The notes below the pieces were generated by a model. It ran no database searches. It had not been told where the DNA came from and was given only the letters and a program-made list of their open reading frames with translations. Positions 8,497-14,507 of a stretch of DNA of 28,097 bases are shown piece after piece. The position numbers and the translations under genes are program-made. Source of the stretch: an uncultured Gluconobacter sp. (GTDB lineage Bacteria; Pseudomonadota; Alphaproteobacteria; Acetobacterales; Acetobacteraceae); the NCBI GenBank assembly GCA_937880175.1, contig CALFLO010000118.1:1-28097 (forward strand), written 5' to 3'. Position 1 is the first letter of the stretch; the number at the start of each line of letters is the position of its first letter.

Positions 8497-9063
8497 ATGT
8501 TATTCATCATCATCTTGGTTGTTACTGCGGTCGGCATCCTTGTGGTGTTGGCCGTGGTGGCACGGGTGCTTGGGCATCCATTGTTCACGCGAACGTATGT
8601 GAATGGGTCATTAGTTGACGTTGATTTTTGGAATAGGAAGGAAGCAGAGAATGACGAAGAGTTTGAAGGACGAACATCGGGAACGAAGAACGGGGTTACC
8701 GGCATTGACATCGACGATGCGGGTGAAGTTGACACTGCCGGAATATTTGGTGAAGCAGGTGGACCTTCAACGGCTGTTCGAAGGTGGGATGTCGAGAAGT
8801 CTGTTCGTGGAAAAGGTTCTGAACGAGTATCTGAAGGCTGCGGTGAAGAGTCGCATGGCGAGTCAGCAGTATCGGGATGCGGTGATGACGATGAGCTCCG
8901 AACTCCGGAAGGAATCAGAATCATTACCCGACGACCAGGGCACGGGGTTACCGCCGTTAGAAGGGTTCACGGGTATCTGACGAAGTGGAATCAGAAGTAC
9001 AACGTTTATACGGGAAGAGAAGGGTTATGGAATGAAAAGTTTGGTGAAGAATATAAGGATTAA
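8497..9063 (+). CDS. Single-pass membrane protein with overprinted C-terminal tail
   Basis: ATG 8497 follows the previous stop by one base, with AAGAAGG about ten bases upstream. Residues 2-25 (LFIIILVVTAVGILVVLAVV) form a clear membrane helix, followed by GHPLFTRTYVNGSLVDVDFW. The frame continues open to 9063, giving 188 residues, but from about 8651 it overlaps a complete ribbon-helix-helix gene in the +1 frame and then the start of the pilin gene. The tail composition (runs of Gly, Glu, Asp) looks like a by-product of the other frame. Either this is genuine overprinting or the original stop was lost; the first ~50 residues are the credible part. Function unknown. Confidence 0.5.
   Translation: MLFIIILVVTAVGILVVLAVVARVLGHPLFTRTYVNGSLVDVDFWNRKEAENDEEFEGRTSGTKNGVTGIDIDDAGEVDTAGIFGEAGGPSTAVRRWDVEKSVRGKGSERVSEGCGEESHGESAVSGCGDDDELRTPEGIRIITRRPGHGVTAVRRVHGYLTKWNQKYNVYTGREGLWNEKFGEEYKD
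8651..8980 (+). CDS. Ribbon-helix-helix-like DNA-binding protein
   Basis: A 109-residue protein from ATG 8651, with AAGGAAG upstream. Residues about 24-65 have the RHH form: strand MRVKLTLPEYLV, then helices around LQRLFEGG and MSRSLFVEKVLNEYLKAAV. The C-terminal 40 residues are polar. RHH proteins in small replicons usually act as copy-number or operon repressors (CopG, Arc) or partition adaptors. It lies wholly inside the open frame of the membrane-protein gene but reads as much better protein sequence. A natural operator candidate is the palindrome at 7889-7905 or the TGTAACAG repeats before rep. The fold call is by eye. Confidence 0.7.
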   Translation: MTKSLKDEHRERRTGLPALTSTMRVKLTLPEYLVKQVDLQRLFEGGMSRSLFVEKVLNEYLKAAVKSRMASQQYRDAVMTMSSELRKESESLPDDQGTGLPPLEGFTGI

Positions 9064-9802
9064 GGGTAAGGGTTTTACCCTTATAGAACTGATTGTGGTG
9101 ATGGTCATCATCGGAATCATTGCGGCTATTGCTGTGCCGGTGTTCTTGAATCAGAGAGTATCGGCGTGGAAAGCATCGGTTCAGGCTGATGTTTCGACGG
9201 CGAGAGTTTCGACCGAACAGGCGTCATCGGGTAATCAGGGTTCGTTGGAAGGTTTGACGTTTTCGGGTGGTGTTGATGGTTCTGCTTTAGTGATCGTTGG
9301 TGCTGGCTCGGGTGACGTCACATCGCCGGTGAGTCCTGGGAACACGGTTACTGAAAAGCTTGGAAAAACAGATGCGGGTGATGCTTGTTACATCATTACT
9401 GGAACGAATAAGAACGTTTCAGGTTGGAAGTACGAGAAGGCTTCTGAACCATCATGTGGTGATGCGGGTGATGCTGATTCGGTTAGTGATTCTTGTACAT
9501 ATAAGGGTGATCTGACGGTTACGGGTGACACCACGATTCCTTATTGTGCGATTACTGGCACACTGACGCTTACCACGGGTTCGCTTACTGCTCCGAATCT
9601 TATAAAGGTTGGCTCGGTTCAGTTGCCTGGTGGTTTCGATGAAGGAACGTCCGTTGGTGTTATTGAGTTTCCGAAGCTTGTTTCTATAAGCGGTCAATAT
9701 CTTTCATATGGGTCAACGGTGAACTCTCCGAAGCTTGTTTCCATTAGTGGGCAGGTTACGGATTATGGCACCCTGAACGCACCGAATCTGAAGGGGGTGT
9801 GA
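9032..9802 (+). CDS. Type IV pilin-like prepilin with C-terminal 19-residue repeats
   Basis: A 256-residue protein from ATG 9032 (AGAAGGG upstream). It carries a textbook class III prepilin signal: basic 14-residue leader MKSLVKNIRIKGKG, cleavage before Phe15, Glu at mature position 5 (FTLIEL), and a hydrophobic helix to about residue 37. Residues 38-165 resemble a pilin globular domain, with cysteines near 118, 141 and 153. The C-terminal ~90 residues are Thr/Ser/Gly-rich strands ending in a 19-residue repeat (PKLVSISGQ-x9-10), reminiscent of beta-solenoid or receptor-L-type folds; the repeat also shows in DNA (9671-9684 and 9728-9741). It needs a prepilin peptidase and assembly ATPase, neither of which is in the window. 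The likely role is a surface appendage or tip adhesin; a virion role is speculative. Confidence 0.85.
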   Translation: MKSLVKNIRIKGKGFTLIELIVVMVIIGIIAAIAVPVFLNQRVSAWKASVQADVSTARVSTEQASSGNQGSLEGLTFSGGVDGSALVIVGAGSGDVTSPVSPGNTVTEKLGKTDAGDACYIITGTNKNVSGWKYEKASEPSCGDAGDADSVSDSCTYKGDLTVTGDTTIPYCAITGTLTLTTGSLTAPNLIKVGSVQLPGGFDEGTSVGVIEFPKLVSISGQYLSYGSTVNSPKLVSISGQVTDYGTLNAPNLKGV

Positions 9803-9803
9803 T

Positions 9804-10178
9804 ATGAGACGAAGAATGTCTTTTAATGCGTTTAAAGCGAGATATCCGGGTATTGGTGATGCTGATATTTTCCGCTTGCTTGAGGATTGTTGGCTGGATT
9901 TGCGAGGCAGGCATATCCGTCGCATTCCTACTCATGAGTTCTTACAAACGAAGGGTGTTCCACGGTATTTAGAGTTCGATGACACCGATCCCGAACTTGA
10001 ACCATATAGAGAAGGTAATCCTGTTATCGCGGAAGCCGTTGAAGGTTTGGACCGGATTGAGGCTTATCACCAACGGCAGATTGATGCGTATGTTCGTCGG
10101 CATCCTGATGCTGTTGGCGGGGCTTTCATTTTCGATGATGATCGTTTGGTTGAGAATGGGGGTGGTGACGATGATTGA
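9804..10178 (+). CDS. Acidic element protein of unknown function, 124 aa
   Basis: Starts at ATG 9804, one base after the pilin stop, with GGGGG just upstream. It opens with a basic segment (MRRRMSFNAFKARYPG), contains a probable helical region (ADIFRLLEDCWLDLRGRHIRR) and turns strongly acidic toward the end (FDDDRLVENGGGDDD). No signal peptide or membrane segment is visible, so it should be cytoplasmic. I do not recognise a family. Tight packing between the pilin-like gene and the Trp-rich membrane protein suggests a shared function with them. Confidence 0.7.
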   Translation: MRRRMSFNAFKARYPGIGDADIFRLLEDCWLDLRGRHIRRIPTHEFLQTKGVPRYLEFDDTDPELEPYREGNPVIAEAVEGLDRIEAYHQRQIDAYVRRHPDAVGGAFIFDDDRLVENGGGDDD

Positions 10179-10365
10179 GTTCTTATTGGATATTTGGAAT
10201 CAGTTGTGTGTGCTTGTCGGCCGGTTGTGGGCGTGGTTCCTGCTGACGGATGTTGGAATGTGGCTTGCTGATTGGTGGCCGTTATTGGGCATTGTGCTGA
10301 TGTTGCTTGGTAGTGGCGTGTTCGTGCTGTTGGTGAAGCGTGATTGGGAAAAGGAAAAGGGGTGA
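10171..10365 (+). CDS. Trp-rich small membrane protein, 64 aa
   Basis: ATG 10171 overlaps the end of the preceding gene by eight bases, with GGGGGTGGTG as ribosome-binding site. The protein has five Trp residues and two hydrophobic segments: about 2-26 (amphipathic, LCVLVGRLWAWFLL) and 36-56 (PLLGIVLMLLGSGVFVLLV), then a charged tail KRDWEKEKG. Size and form recall small coat, assembly or holin-like proteins of compact phages and spread proteins of actinobacterial plasmids, but there is no decisive motif. The end lies five bases before the next start codon. Confidence 0.7.
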   Translation: MIEFLLDIWNQLCVLVGRLWAWFLLTDVGMWLADWWPLLGIVLMLLGSGVFVLLVKRDWEKEKG

Positions 10366-10370
10366 GTGAG

Positions 10371-10550
10371 ATGGAATGGATTGGTACTAAAAAGGTTGCC
10401 GAGATTCTTGGTGTGTCGGTTTCGACGGTTCAGAGAATGGCGAAGGCACACAGGTTATTTGCGGTGCGTGTGCGGGTGATTAACGGGCGGCGGCGTTATA
10501 ACCGTCGTGACATAGAGTGGTTTGCCGAGATTCGCACGGCACGGGGTTGA
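10371..10550 (+). CDS. Small helix-turn-helix protein (excisionase-like)
   Basis: A 59-residue protein from ATG 10371, preceded by AAAAGGGG. It is almost entirely a MerR/excisionase-type winged helix-turn-helix: WIGTKKVAEILGVSVSTVQRM (helix-turn-helix), then a basic wing RVRVINGRRRYNRRDIEWFA. Proteins of this size and form beside an integrase commonly act as recombination directionality factors (Xis) or as replication/transcription regulators. Here the integrase carries the arm repeats such a factor would help organise. It is the last gene before the noncoding origin region. Confidence 0.8.
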   Translation: MEWIGTKKVAEILGVSVSTVQRMAKAHRLFAVRVRVINGRRRYNRRDIEWFAEIRTARG

Positions 10551-10677
10551 ATCAATGTTTTTCTTCATCCCCGCATAGGGGCTGAAAACTGAACAATCGC
10601 CGTTGTAGTGGTAACCGTGATGTTGGGTTGTTGTGATGGTGAGTAAGTACGATTTCATGATTGGTGCGATTGTGAAG

Positions 10678-10693
10678 ACGACACGCGTGTCGT
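10678..10693. repeat. 16-bp perfect palindrome ACGACACG|CGTGTCGT
   Basis: A perfect, loopless palindrome in the origin candidate region, immediately followed by a very GC-rich segment. It could be a dimer-protein binding site or the top of an extruded cruciform used as a nick site. Confidence 0.6.
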
Positions 10694-10846
10694 ACGCCGG
10701 GGGCGTGGGGGCGGCGGCGTAGTCCCCACCAACAGTGCGATCAGTGGTTACAAAAAAGCTTCCACTCGTGACATGGAATGTGCGGTAACGGTAGTGCGGT
10801 GACGTGGTGCTGTGCCTGTGGGCACTGTTGGAATGTGAACGAGCGT

Positions 10847-10862
10847 CGCCCCGTCAGGGGCG
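10847..10862. repeat. Hairpin CGCCCC-GTCA-GGGGCG
   Basis: A 6-bp GC-only stem with a four-base loop. Tight GC hairpins of this kind are common at rolling-circle nick sites and single-strand origins; no U tract follows on either strand, which argues against an intrinsic terminator. Confidence 0.5.
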
Positions 10863-10953
10863 TAAGCGTGTGAACAATGAGAACAGTGTTTAACAGGTGC
10901 GGTGCCTAAGGTGCCGCGGCTGTAGTGGAAGTACATGGAATGTTGCGACCGGA

Positions 10954-11009
10954 AGAGGTGGGGGTAGGCACCCGCCGTAGGCGGGGGCCGTAGTGTTACC
11001 CCCACCTCT
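10954..11009. repeat. Nested cruciform: 13-bp outer stem enclosing a 6-bp hairpin
   Basis: The outer arms 10954-10966 and 10997-11009 are perfect complements (AGAGGTGGGGGTA with TACCCCCACCTCT). Inside, CCCGCC-GTA-GGCGGG (10971-10985) forms its own hairpin. This is the strongest secondary structure in the element, 145 bases before rep, and the best single candidate for the dso or sso. Confidence 0.7.
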
Positions 11010-11014
11010 GTAGC

Positions 11015-11120
11015 TGTAACAGAGTTGACGAAAACATAAGTAAAGACATGGTTTTTTGATTTTGAAAGCTGTTACAAACGTCTGTTGCTGTAACAGTTTT
11101 TGGGTTCACCTTTGTAACAG
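11015..11120. repeat. TGTAACAG iterons upstream of rep
   Basis: Four copies of the octamer: 11015-11022, 11069-11076 (inverted, CTGTTACA), 11089-11096 and 11113-11120. Copies three and four share a following TTTT. They end 35 bases before the rep start and lie next to the cruciform, as expected for Rep-binding iterons that also autoregulate rep. Confidence 0.7.
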
Positions 11121-11154
11121 TTTTAAGGGTGATTAGTAAAAGAAAGGTTTGGTG

Positions 11155-12141
11155 ATGAAAGTTGTATCGAGCACGAGAGATTGGGCACTGACGCTGAAAG
11201 CGGAAGGTTTGACGATTAATGATGTTAAGGAAAAGTTCGCGTCATATCGTTGGGTCGGTCAGTTGGAAGAAGGTGGCGAATCGGGCTATCAGCATTACCA
11301 GTTGGCAATCATGAATGATATTCCTGTGCGTTTTACCACGTTACAGAAGGCATTCCCGGGTATTCATATTGAGCCGCGTGCGGGTTCGCGTAGACAGCTG
11401 TTTGATTATTGTACGAAGGAAGATACGCGAGTTGATGGACCGTTTTATGGCGGTGATTGGGCTGATATGGATACTATTCTTTCGCGTGGTGAGAACGGTG
11501 GTAAGCGTAGTGATCTTGATGCCGTTAGGTCACTGATCATTGATAATGGTGCGTCGCTTGATGACGTGCTTTTGAATCCTGATTATGCGGGTAGCGTTTC
11601 ACGTTGTTTGCCGTGGGTGCGTTCACTTATTGAAGCACGCGATAAGAAGCGTTTCGGTAGTAGCAGGGTTGAGCGTGAAGTTACATATATTTATGGACCG
11701 TCAGGTGTAGGTAAAACCCGGGGTATTGAAGACGCCGTGGGGTTTGAGAATCTGTGTGAAGTGACTGATTATCGGCGTGACCCTTGGCAGGGTTACGGTA
11801 CGCAGGATTCCATATTCCTTGATGAATACGATGGTCAACTACCGTTTGATTTCATGTTGAAGCTGATGGACAGCAGTCCTGTTTATTTACCGGCACGTTA
11901 TTCGAATCGTTTGGGTCAGTATACGCATGTGTATATAGCTTCGAATCTTCCGCCGACTGATTTGTATAGTGGGGTCACTGATGCTCGTAGGGTGGCGTTC
12001 TATAGGCGTTTAGACGAGATTGTATATAAGACTGCTTTTGATGTTGAGACCACGGTGGCGGCTCCGAAGAACATGTTTCAGACGGATAGGATGGGGTTCA
12101 ATGAGTGGTTGGCGGGGTATGACTGGAAGTGCGGTCTTTAG
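11155..12141 (+). CDS. rep: CRESS-type rolling-circle replication initiator (HUH endonuclease + SF3 helicase)
   Basis: A 328-residue protein from ATG 11155 (AAAGG seven bases upstream). Endonuclease half: motif I WALTLK (10-15), motif II HYQ (47-49; single His then Gln as in CRESS viruses), motif III YCTK with nucleophile Tyr85 and Lys88. Helicase half: Walker A GPSGVGKT (181-188), Walker B IFLDEYD (220-226), motif C IASN (Asn264), and an arginine-containing RYSNR segment. Order, spacing and the DGQLPFDFMLKLMD stretch closely parallel circovirus Rep. Rep would nick the origin by a Tyr-DNA link and unwind it for rolling-circle replication. The bifidobacterial plasmid p4M carries a known relative. 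The stop overlaps the integrase stop by two bases (convergent). Confidence 0.92.
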   Translation: MKVVSSTRDWALTLKAEGLTINDVKEKFASYRWVGQLEEGGESGYQHYQLAIMNDIPVRFTTLQKAFPGIHIEPRAGSRRQLFDYCTKEDTRVDGPFYGGDWADMDTILSRGENGGKRSDLDAVRSLIIDNGASLDDVLLNPDYAGSVSRCLPWVRSLIEARDKKRFGSSRVEREVTYIYGPSGVGKTRGIEDAVGFENLCEVTDYRRDPWQGYGTQDSIFLDEYDGQLPFDFMLKLMDSSPVYLPARYSNRLGQYTHVYIASNLPPTDLYSGVTDARRVAFYRRLDEIVYKTAFDVETTVAAPKNMFQTDRMGFNEWLAGYDWKCGL

Positions 12142-13346
12142 GCTTTAGTTTTTAAGTATTCTCCGACATGTGACATTACGGCTTGTTGAGTACTTGGTGC
12201 GGAATGATAATAGGATTGATTTTGAACTGTAATAGTGTTCCCCATTATCGCGGATACCATGCCCGCATCAACTTGATGATCGCGTAATAGGGTGATGACG
12301 ATATGGCGATTATATTCCAGTGTCCAGTAGATTTTTTCCTTGTACGTGCTCTGTGCCTCGGTAATAAGGTCATTCCACCGCTTACTGTCCTTTTGCTGCG
12401 TTAATGGTTTACCGTCATCTGCGGTGAGTACGAGATTCTCCATTCCCTCGCGGGGTTTCCACGTTGCCCGTCGTTGTAACCCGTTGTAAGTCTTTTTCCA
12501 TGCTGATAGTGCTTCGGCTGCTTCTGGTGTGAGTACAACGGTGCGGGGAACATCAGTTTTGACGGGTATAAGTTTTAGCGTTCCACCGGCATATTCGAGT
12601 TCCGTTCTAATGATTACTCGGGGGATACCTTTTTTGCCGTTTAGGTCTATGACGTTTTCCCACGTCAATCCTCGTGCTTCTGCTGGGCGTAATCCATTAA
12701 GTGAGAGTAGCAATCGTGCCCAGTACATGGGGTTTTCTTTATCCCAGTCGGTTCTATGTATCCATGCGAGCATGCCCCGTAGTCGTGTGGTTCGTGCTTC
12801 CATAGCTGGACCGTTCGCGTGTCTTGCTCGCGGCGTTTTCGGTTTAGATACTCCGGTCATCGGGTCGGTGATCATGATTTTTTTAGTGAGTGCGTATGTG
12901 ATGAATGAACGTAGTGCTTTGTACACGGCGATTTTCGTCCATCCACTGTCGCGTGAGTTTATAAGCTCATCTATGTCCGCTTTTCGTATTCTTCTTGGTA
13001 TCATTCCGCCGATTGGGTGTGTGCTGATGTGATTCTTTATAACACTGTCAGTATGCTCGCGGGTGCGGTCACGACAATCTCTCTCACTGCTCCACTCCGT
13101 CATCAGTGCGGTGAGCGTTCCCGTGCGTGCGGGTATAGTTCTGGGTGGTATTGGTGCTGCGTTCAGGGCTCTCGCAATAGCTCGGTTGAGTGCTTCTATG
13201 GCTTGTTCTGCTGATTGACCTTGCCCCTCGATGCGTTTTTTCTCGCCGTTGACCGTGATGCGTTTTTGAGATACATAGAACGTTCTTGTCCCGCCGTCCG
13301 CCCGTTTACGGGTTTTGACATACACTGTTCCCAATCCTCTGCTCAT
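12138..13346 (-). CDS. int: Tyrosine recombinase (integrase)
   Basis: A phage-type integrase of 402 residues if it starts at ATG 13346 (MSRGLGTVYV). An earlier in-frame ATG at 13385 would read through arm repeats and is less likely; neither start has a good Shine-Dalgarno. Domains: AP2-like arm-binding N-terminus (1-60, TVYVKTRKRADGGTRTFYV), SAM-like core-binding (80-165), catalytic domain (190-395). Catalytic Arg in NGLRPAEARG (R220), Lys near 263, Arg347 in EYNRH, nucleophile Tyr in QNQSYYH (379/380). The usual HxxR His is Glu (344) and the GH motif reads GN (370), which is atypical. It should integrate and excise the element at tRNA-Lys. Confidence 0.88.
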   Translation of the reverse strand: MSRGLGTVYVKTRKRADGGTRTFYVSQKRITVNGEKKRIEGQGQSAEQAIEALNRAIARALNAAPIPPRTIPARTGTLTALMTEWSSERDCRDRTREHTDSVIKNHISTHPIGGMIPRRIRKADIDELINSRDSGWTKIAVYKALRSFITYALTKKIMITDPMTGVSKPKTPRARHANGPAMEARTTRLRGMLAWIHRTDWDKENPMYWARLLLSLNGLRPAEARGLTWENVIDLNGKKGIPRVIIRTELEYAGGTLKLIPVKTDVPRTVVLTPEAAEALSAWKKTYNGLQRRATWKPREGMENLVLTADDGKPLTQQKDSKRWNDLITEAQSTYKEKIYWTLEYNRHIVITLLRDHQVDAGMVSAIMGNTITVQNQSYYHSAPSTQQAVMSHVGEYLKTKA

Positions 13347-13363
13347 GGTAAGGATGGTACTCA

Positions 13364-13464
13364 GAAGCCCCGTCAATAGGGTCATATAAGCCCCGTTAAG
13401 TTGCCCCCTTCATTGGAAGCATAACGGCTTAATGGCACCATATATGGGGCAATAAGCCCCGTCA
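13364..13464. repeat. Integrase arm-type repeats, right end
   Basis: Three copies of AAGCCCCGTYA lie between the integrase start and the tRNA: 13365-13376, 13388-13399 and 13454-13464. They match the two copies at 7823-7849 in the same orientation. The first overlaps the 5' flank of int, so bound recombinase could repress its own gene. Confidence 0.6.
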
Positions 13465-13466
13465 TT

Positions 13467-13487
13467 GTGCCCCCCCTCGGACTCGAA
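13467..13487. repeat. Right attachment-site copy within tRNA-Lys
   Basis: These 21 bases cover the T-loop to the 3' end of the tRNA gene and equal 7753-7773 but for one base. Integration here keeps the tRNA functional because the element supplies or retains the 3' end. Confidence 0.8.
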
Positions 13488-13539
13488 CCGAGAACCCACG
13501 ACTTAAAAGGACGCTGCTCTGCCATTGAGCTAGAGGGGC
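13468..13539 (-). tRNA. tRNA-Lys (anticodon UUU)
   Basis: A 72-nt cloverleaf on the minus strand: acceptor GCCCCTC pairs with GGGGGGC (one G-U), D-arm GCTC/GAGC, anticodon loop CTTTTAA with anticodon TTT (template bases 13505-13507), T-arm CTCGG/CCGAG with loop TTCGAGT, discriminator A. CCA is not encoded. The anticodon stem has one U-U mismatch and a terminal G-U. The 3' end faces the integrated element, making this its attachment gene. Confidence 0.9.
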
Positions 13540-13637
13540 AACAGCTAATCATCATACAACGTAATGAGAAAAGTCGCCACTCGTTTGAGAAGCATGTCAA
13601 TATGCTTGGATTCACAACGATTATTCAATACTGTAAA

Positions 13638-13692
13638 GTACTTGACAAACTCACAGGAAGTTATATTGTTTTAACTGTCAGGTACTTGACAA
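13638..13692 (+). promoter_or_regulatory. Promoter/operator region of the MarR operon
   Basis: The 11-mer GTACTTGACAA occurs twice (13638-13648 and 13682-13692), each containing a TTGACA hexamer. The first has a TATTGT 16 bases downstream (13664-13669) and could be the promoter. Duplication of the same word around the start region suggests an operator for the encoded MarR protein. Confidence 0.45.
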
Positions 13693-13766
13693 TTGTATCT
13701 ATGTCGCAGTCAAAACCCCCAAAAACCACTCAGATTCAACCAAACCCGACGAACAAAGGAACCAAG

Positions 13767-14507
13767 ATGAATTATCATCCCGAATCTCATACCGATAACG
13801 GGAATACCTCCAGCCCAGGAAGCTCCACCAATCAAAAGAACGGCGAGAAATCAGAAGTCAAGCCGAAAATCCTCAATCAACTGCGCGAACTGAGCATGAT
13901 GATGATTCGCATTCGTACGCAGGTCTCTCGAATCGATGACAATAACCTTCACGAACGAACATATCGACATATGGCTGAACGTCGCATGGCTCTTCGTCAG
14001 GCACGCATGGCAGAACACGGACGCGAGCGCATGGGCATGTTTGGCGCGACCAATCCCATGGATGCATTCGGCGGAGGTGATTACGCCTTGCGAGGACAGG
14101 GACGAGTGCTGCTCACCCTTACCCTGCAGTCCACCGTCAGTCAAAGGGATCTCGCGACAATCCTGGGTCTCAGTCGCCAGGCCTTAGGCCAGTTACTCGG
14201 AAAACTCGAGGCGAAAGGCTATATTTCACGAAAGCCCTCAGATGGAGACAAGCGGGTCGCGATGGTGGAAATCACTGAGAAAGGTGTCAAGGCGGCGCAC
14301 CAATTGCATGAAACCATGCAGCATGCGGCCGATGCCTTCGACTGCCTGAATTCAGAGGAATTGGTACAATTTAGCGGATATTTGCAGCGAATCATCGACA
14401 ACATCGAGGAAAAATATCCTGAAGATGAATTCGTGGAGCGTCGTAGGATGATGAAGGAAGCGATGCGTGAATTTCGCGAGGCGAACTTCCAAGAAGGGGA
14501 AGAATGA
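13767..14507 (+). CDS. MarR-family transcriptional regulator with N-terminal extension
   Basis: A 246-residue protein from ATG 13767 (AAAGGA six bases upstream); a longer frame reaching back through the tRNA is not credible. Residues about 35-60 form the first dimerisation helix, 113-180 the winged helix (VSQRDLATILGLSRQALGQL recognition helices, then the wing SDGDKRVAMVEITEKG), and 185-235 the C-terminal dimer helix. It is longer than the usual ~145-residue MarR because of a polar N-terminus (1-35) and an Arg/Met-rich insert (about 70-100). Its stop overlaps the next start (ATGA), so it is co-expressed with the TIM-barrel-like protein and probably controls both. Confidence 0.88.
   Translation: MNYHPESHTDNGNTSSPGSSTNQKNGEKSEVKPKILNQLRELSMMMIRIRTQVSRIDDNNLHERTYRHMAERRMALRQARMAEHGRERMGMFGATNPMDAFGGGDYALRGQGRVLLTLTLQSTVSQRDLATILGLSRQALGQLLGKLEAKGYISRKPSDGDKRVAMVEITEKGVKAAHQLHETMQHAADAFDCLNSEELVQFSGYLQRIIDNIEEKYPEDEFVERRRMMKEAMREFREANFQEGEE

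Larger units (their letters stand above)
10551..11154. other. Noncoding candidate replication origin upstream of rep
   Basis: About 600 bases without a credible gene, dense in structure: a 16-bp perfect palindrome (10678-10693), a GTGGGG/CCCCAC hairpin just after it, a CGCCCC-GTCA-GGGGCG hairpin (10847-10862), a nested cruciform (10954-11009) and four TGTAACAG iterons before rep. For a rolling-circle HUH element this is where the nicking stem-loop (dso) and a single-strand origin would lie. No canonical circovirus nonanucleotide was spotted, so the nick site is not assigned. Confidence 0.6.
7753..13487. mobile_element. Integrative element with CRESS-type Rep, pilin-like protein and tyrosine integrase
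   Basis: A 5.7-kb element in the 3' end of tRNA-Lys(UUU), bounded by the duplicated tRNA end. The integrase lies next to the tRNA; seven further genes point rightward. Rep is a circovirus-like HUH/SF3 protein with an adjacent iteron-rich noncoding origin candidate, so the excised form should be a small circular, rolling-circle replicon. No relaxase, conjugative ATPase, capsid, terminase or Zot-like ATPase is visible, so spread would need outside help or an unrecognised module. Integrated plasmids with CRESS-like Rep are known from bifidobacteria; the cargo here (pilin-like protein, small membrane proteins) is what stands out. Confidence 0.85.

Noticed and set aside
10636..10722. 28-codon plus-strand frame (MVSKYDFMIGAIVKTTRVSY...) in the origin region
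   Set aside because: Plausible composition but no ribosome-binding site and it spans the 16-bp palindrome; left as noncoding.
7753..13487. Calling the element an inovirus or other prophage outright
   Set aside because: No Zot-like ATPase, capsid, portal or terminase is recognisable; a virion remains speculative.
13467..13766. N-terminal extension of the MarR frame back through the tRNA
   Set aside because: It would translate the tRNA gene; ATG 13767 has a good ribosome-binding site and fits the family.
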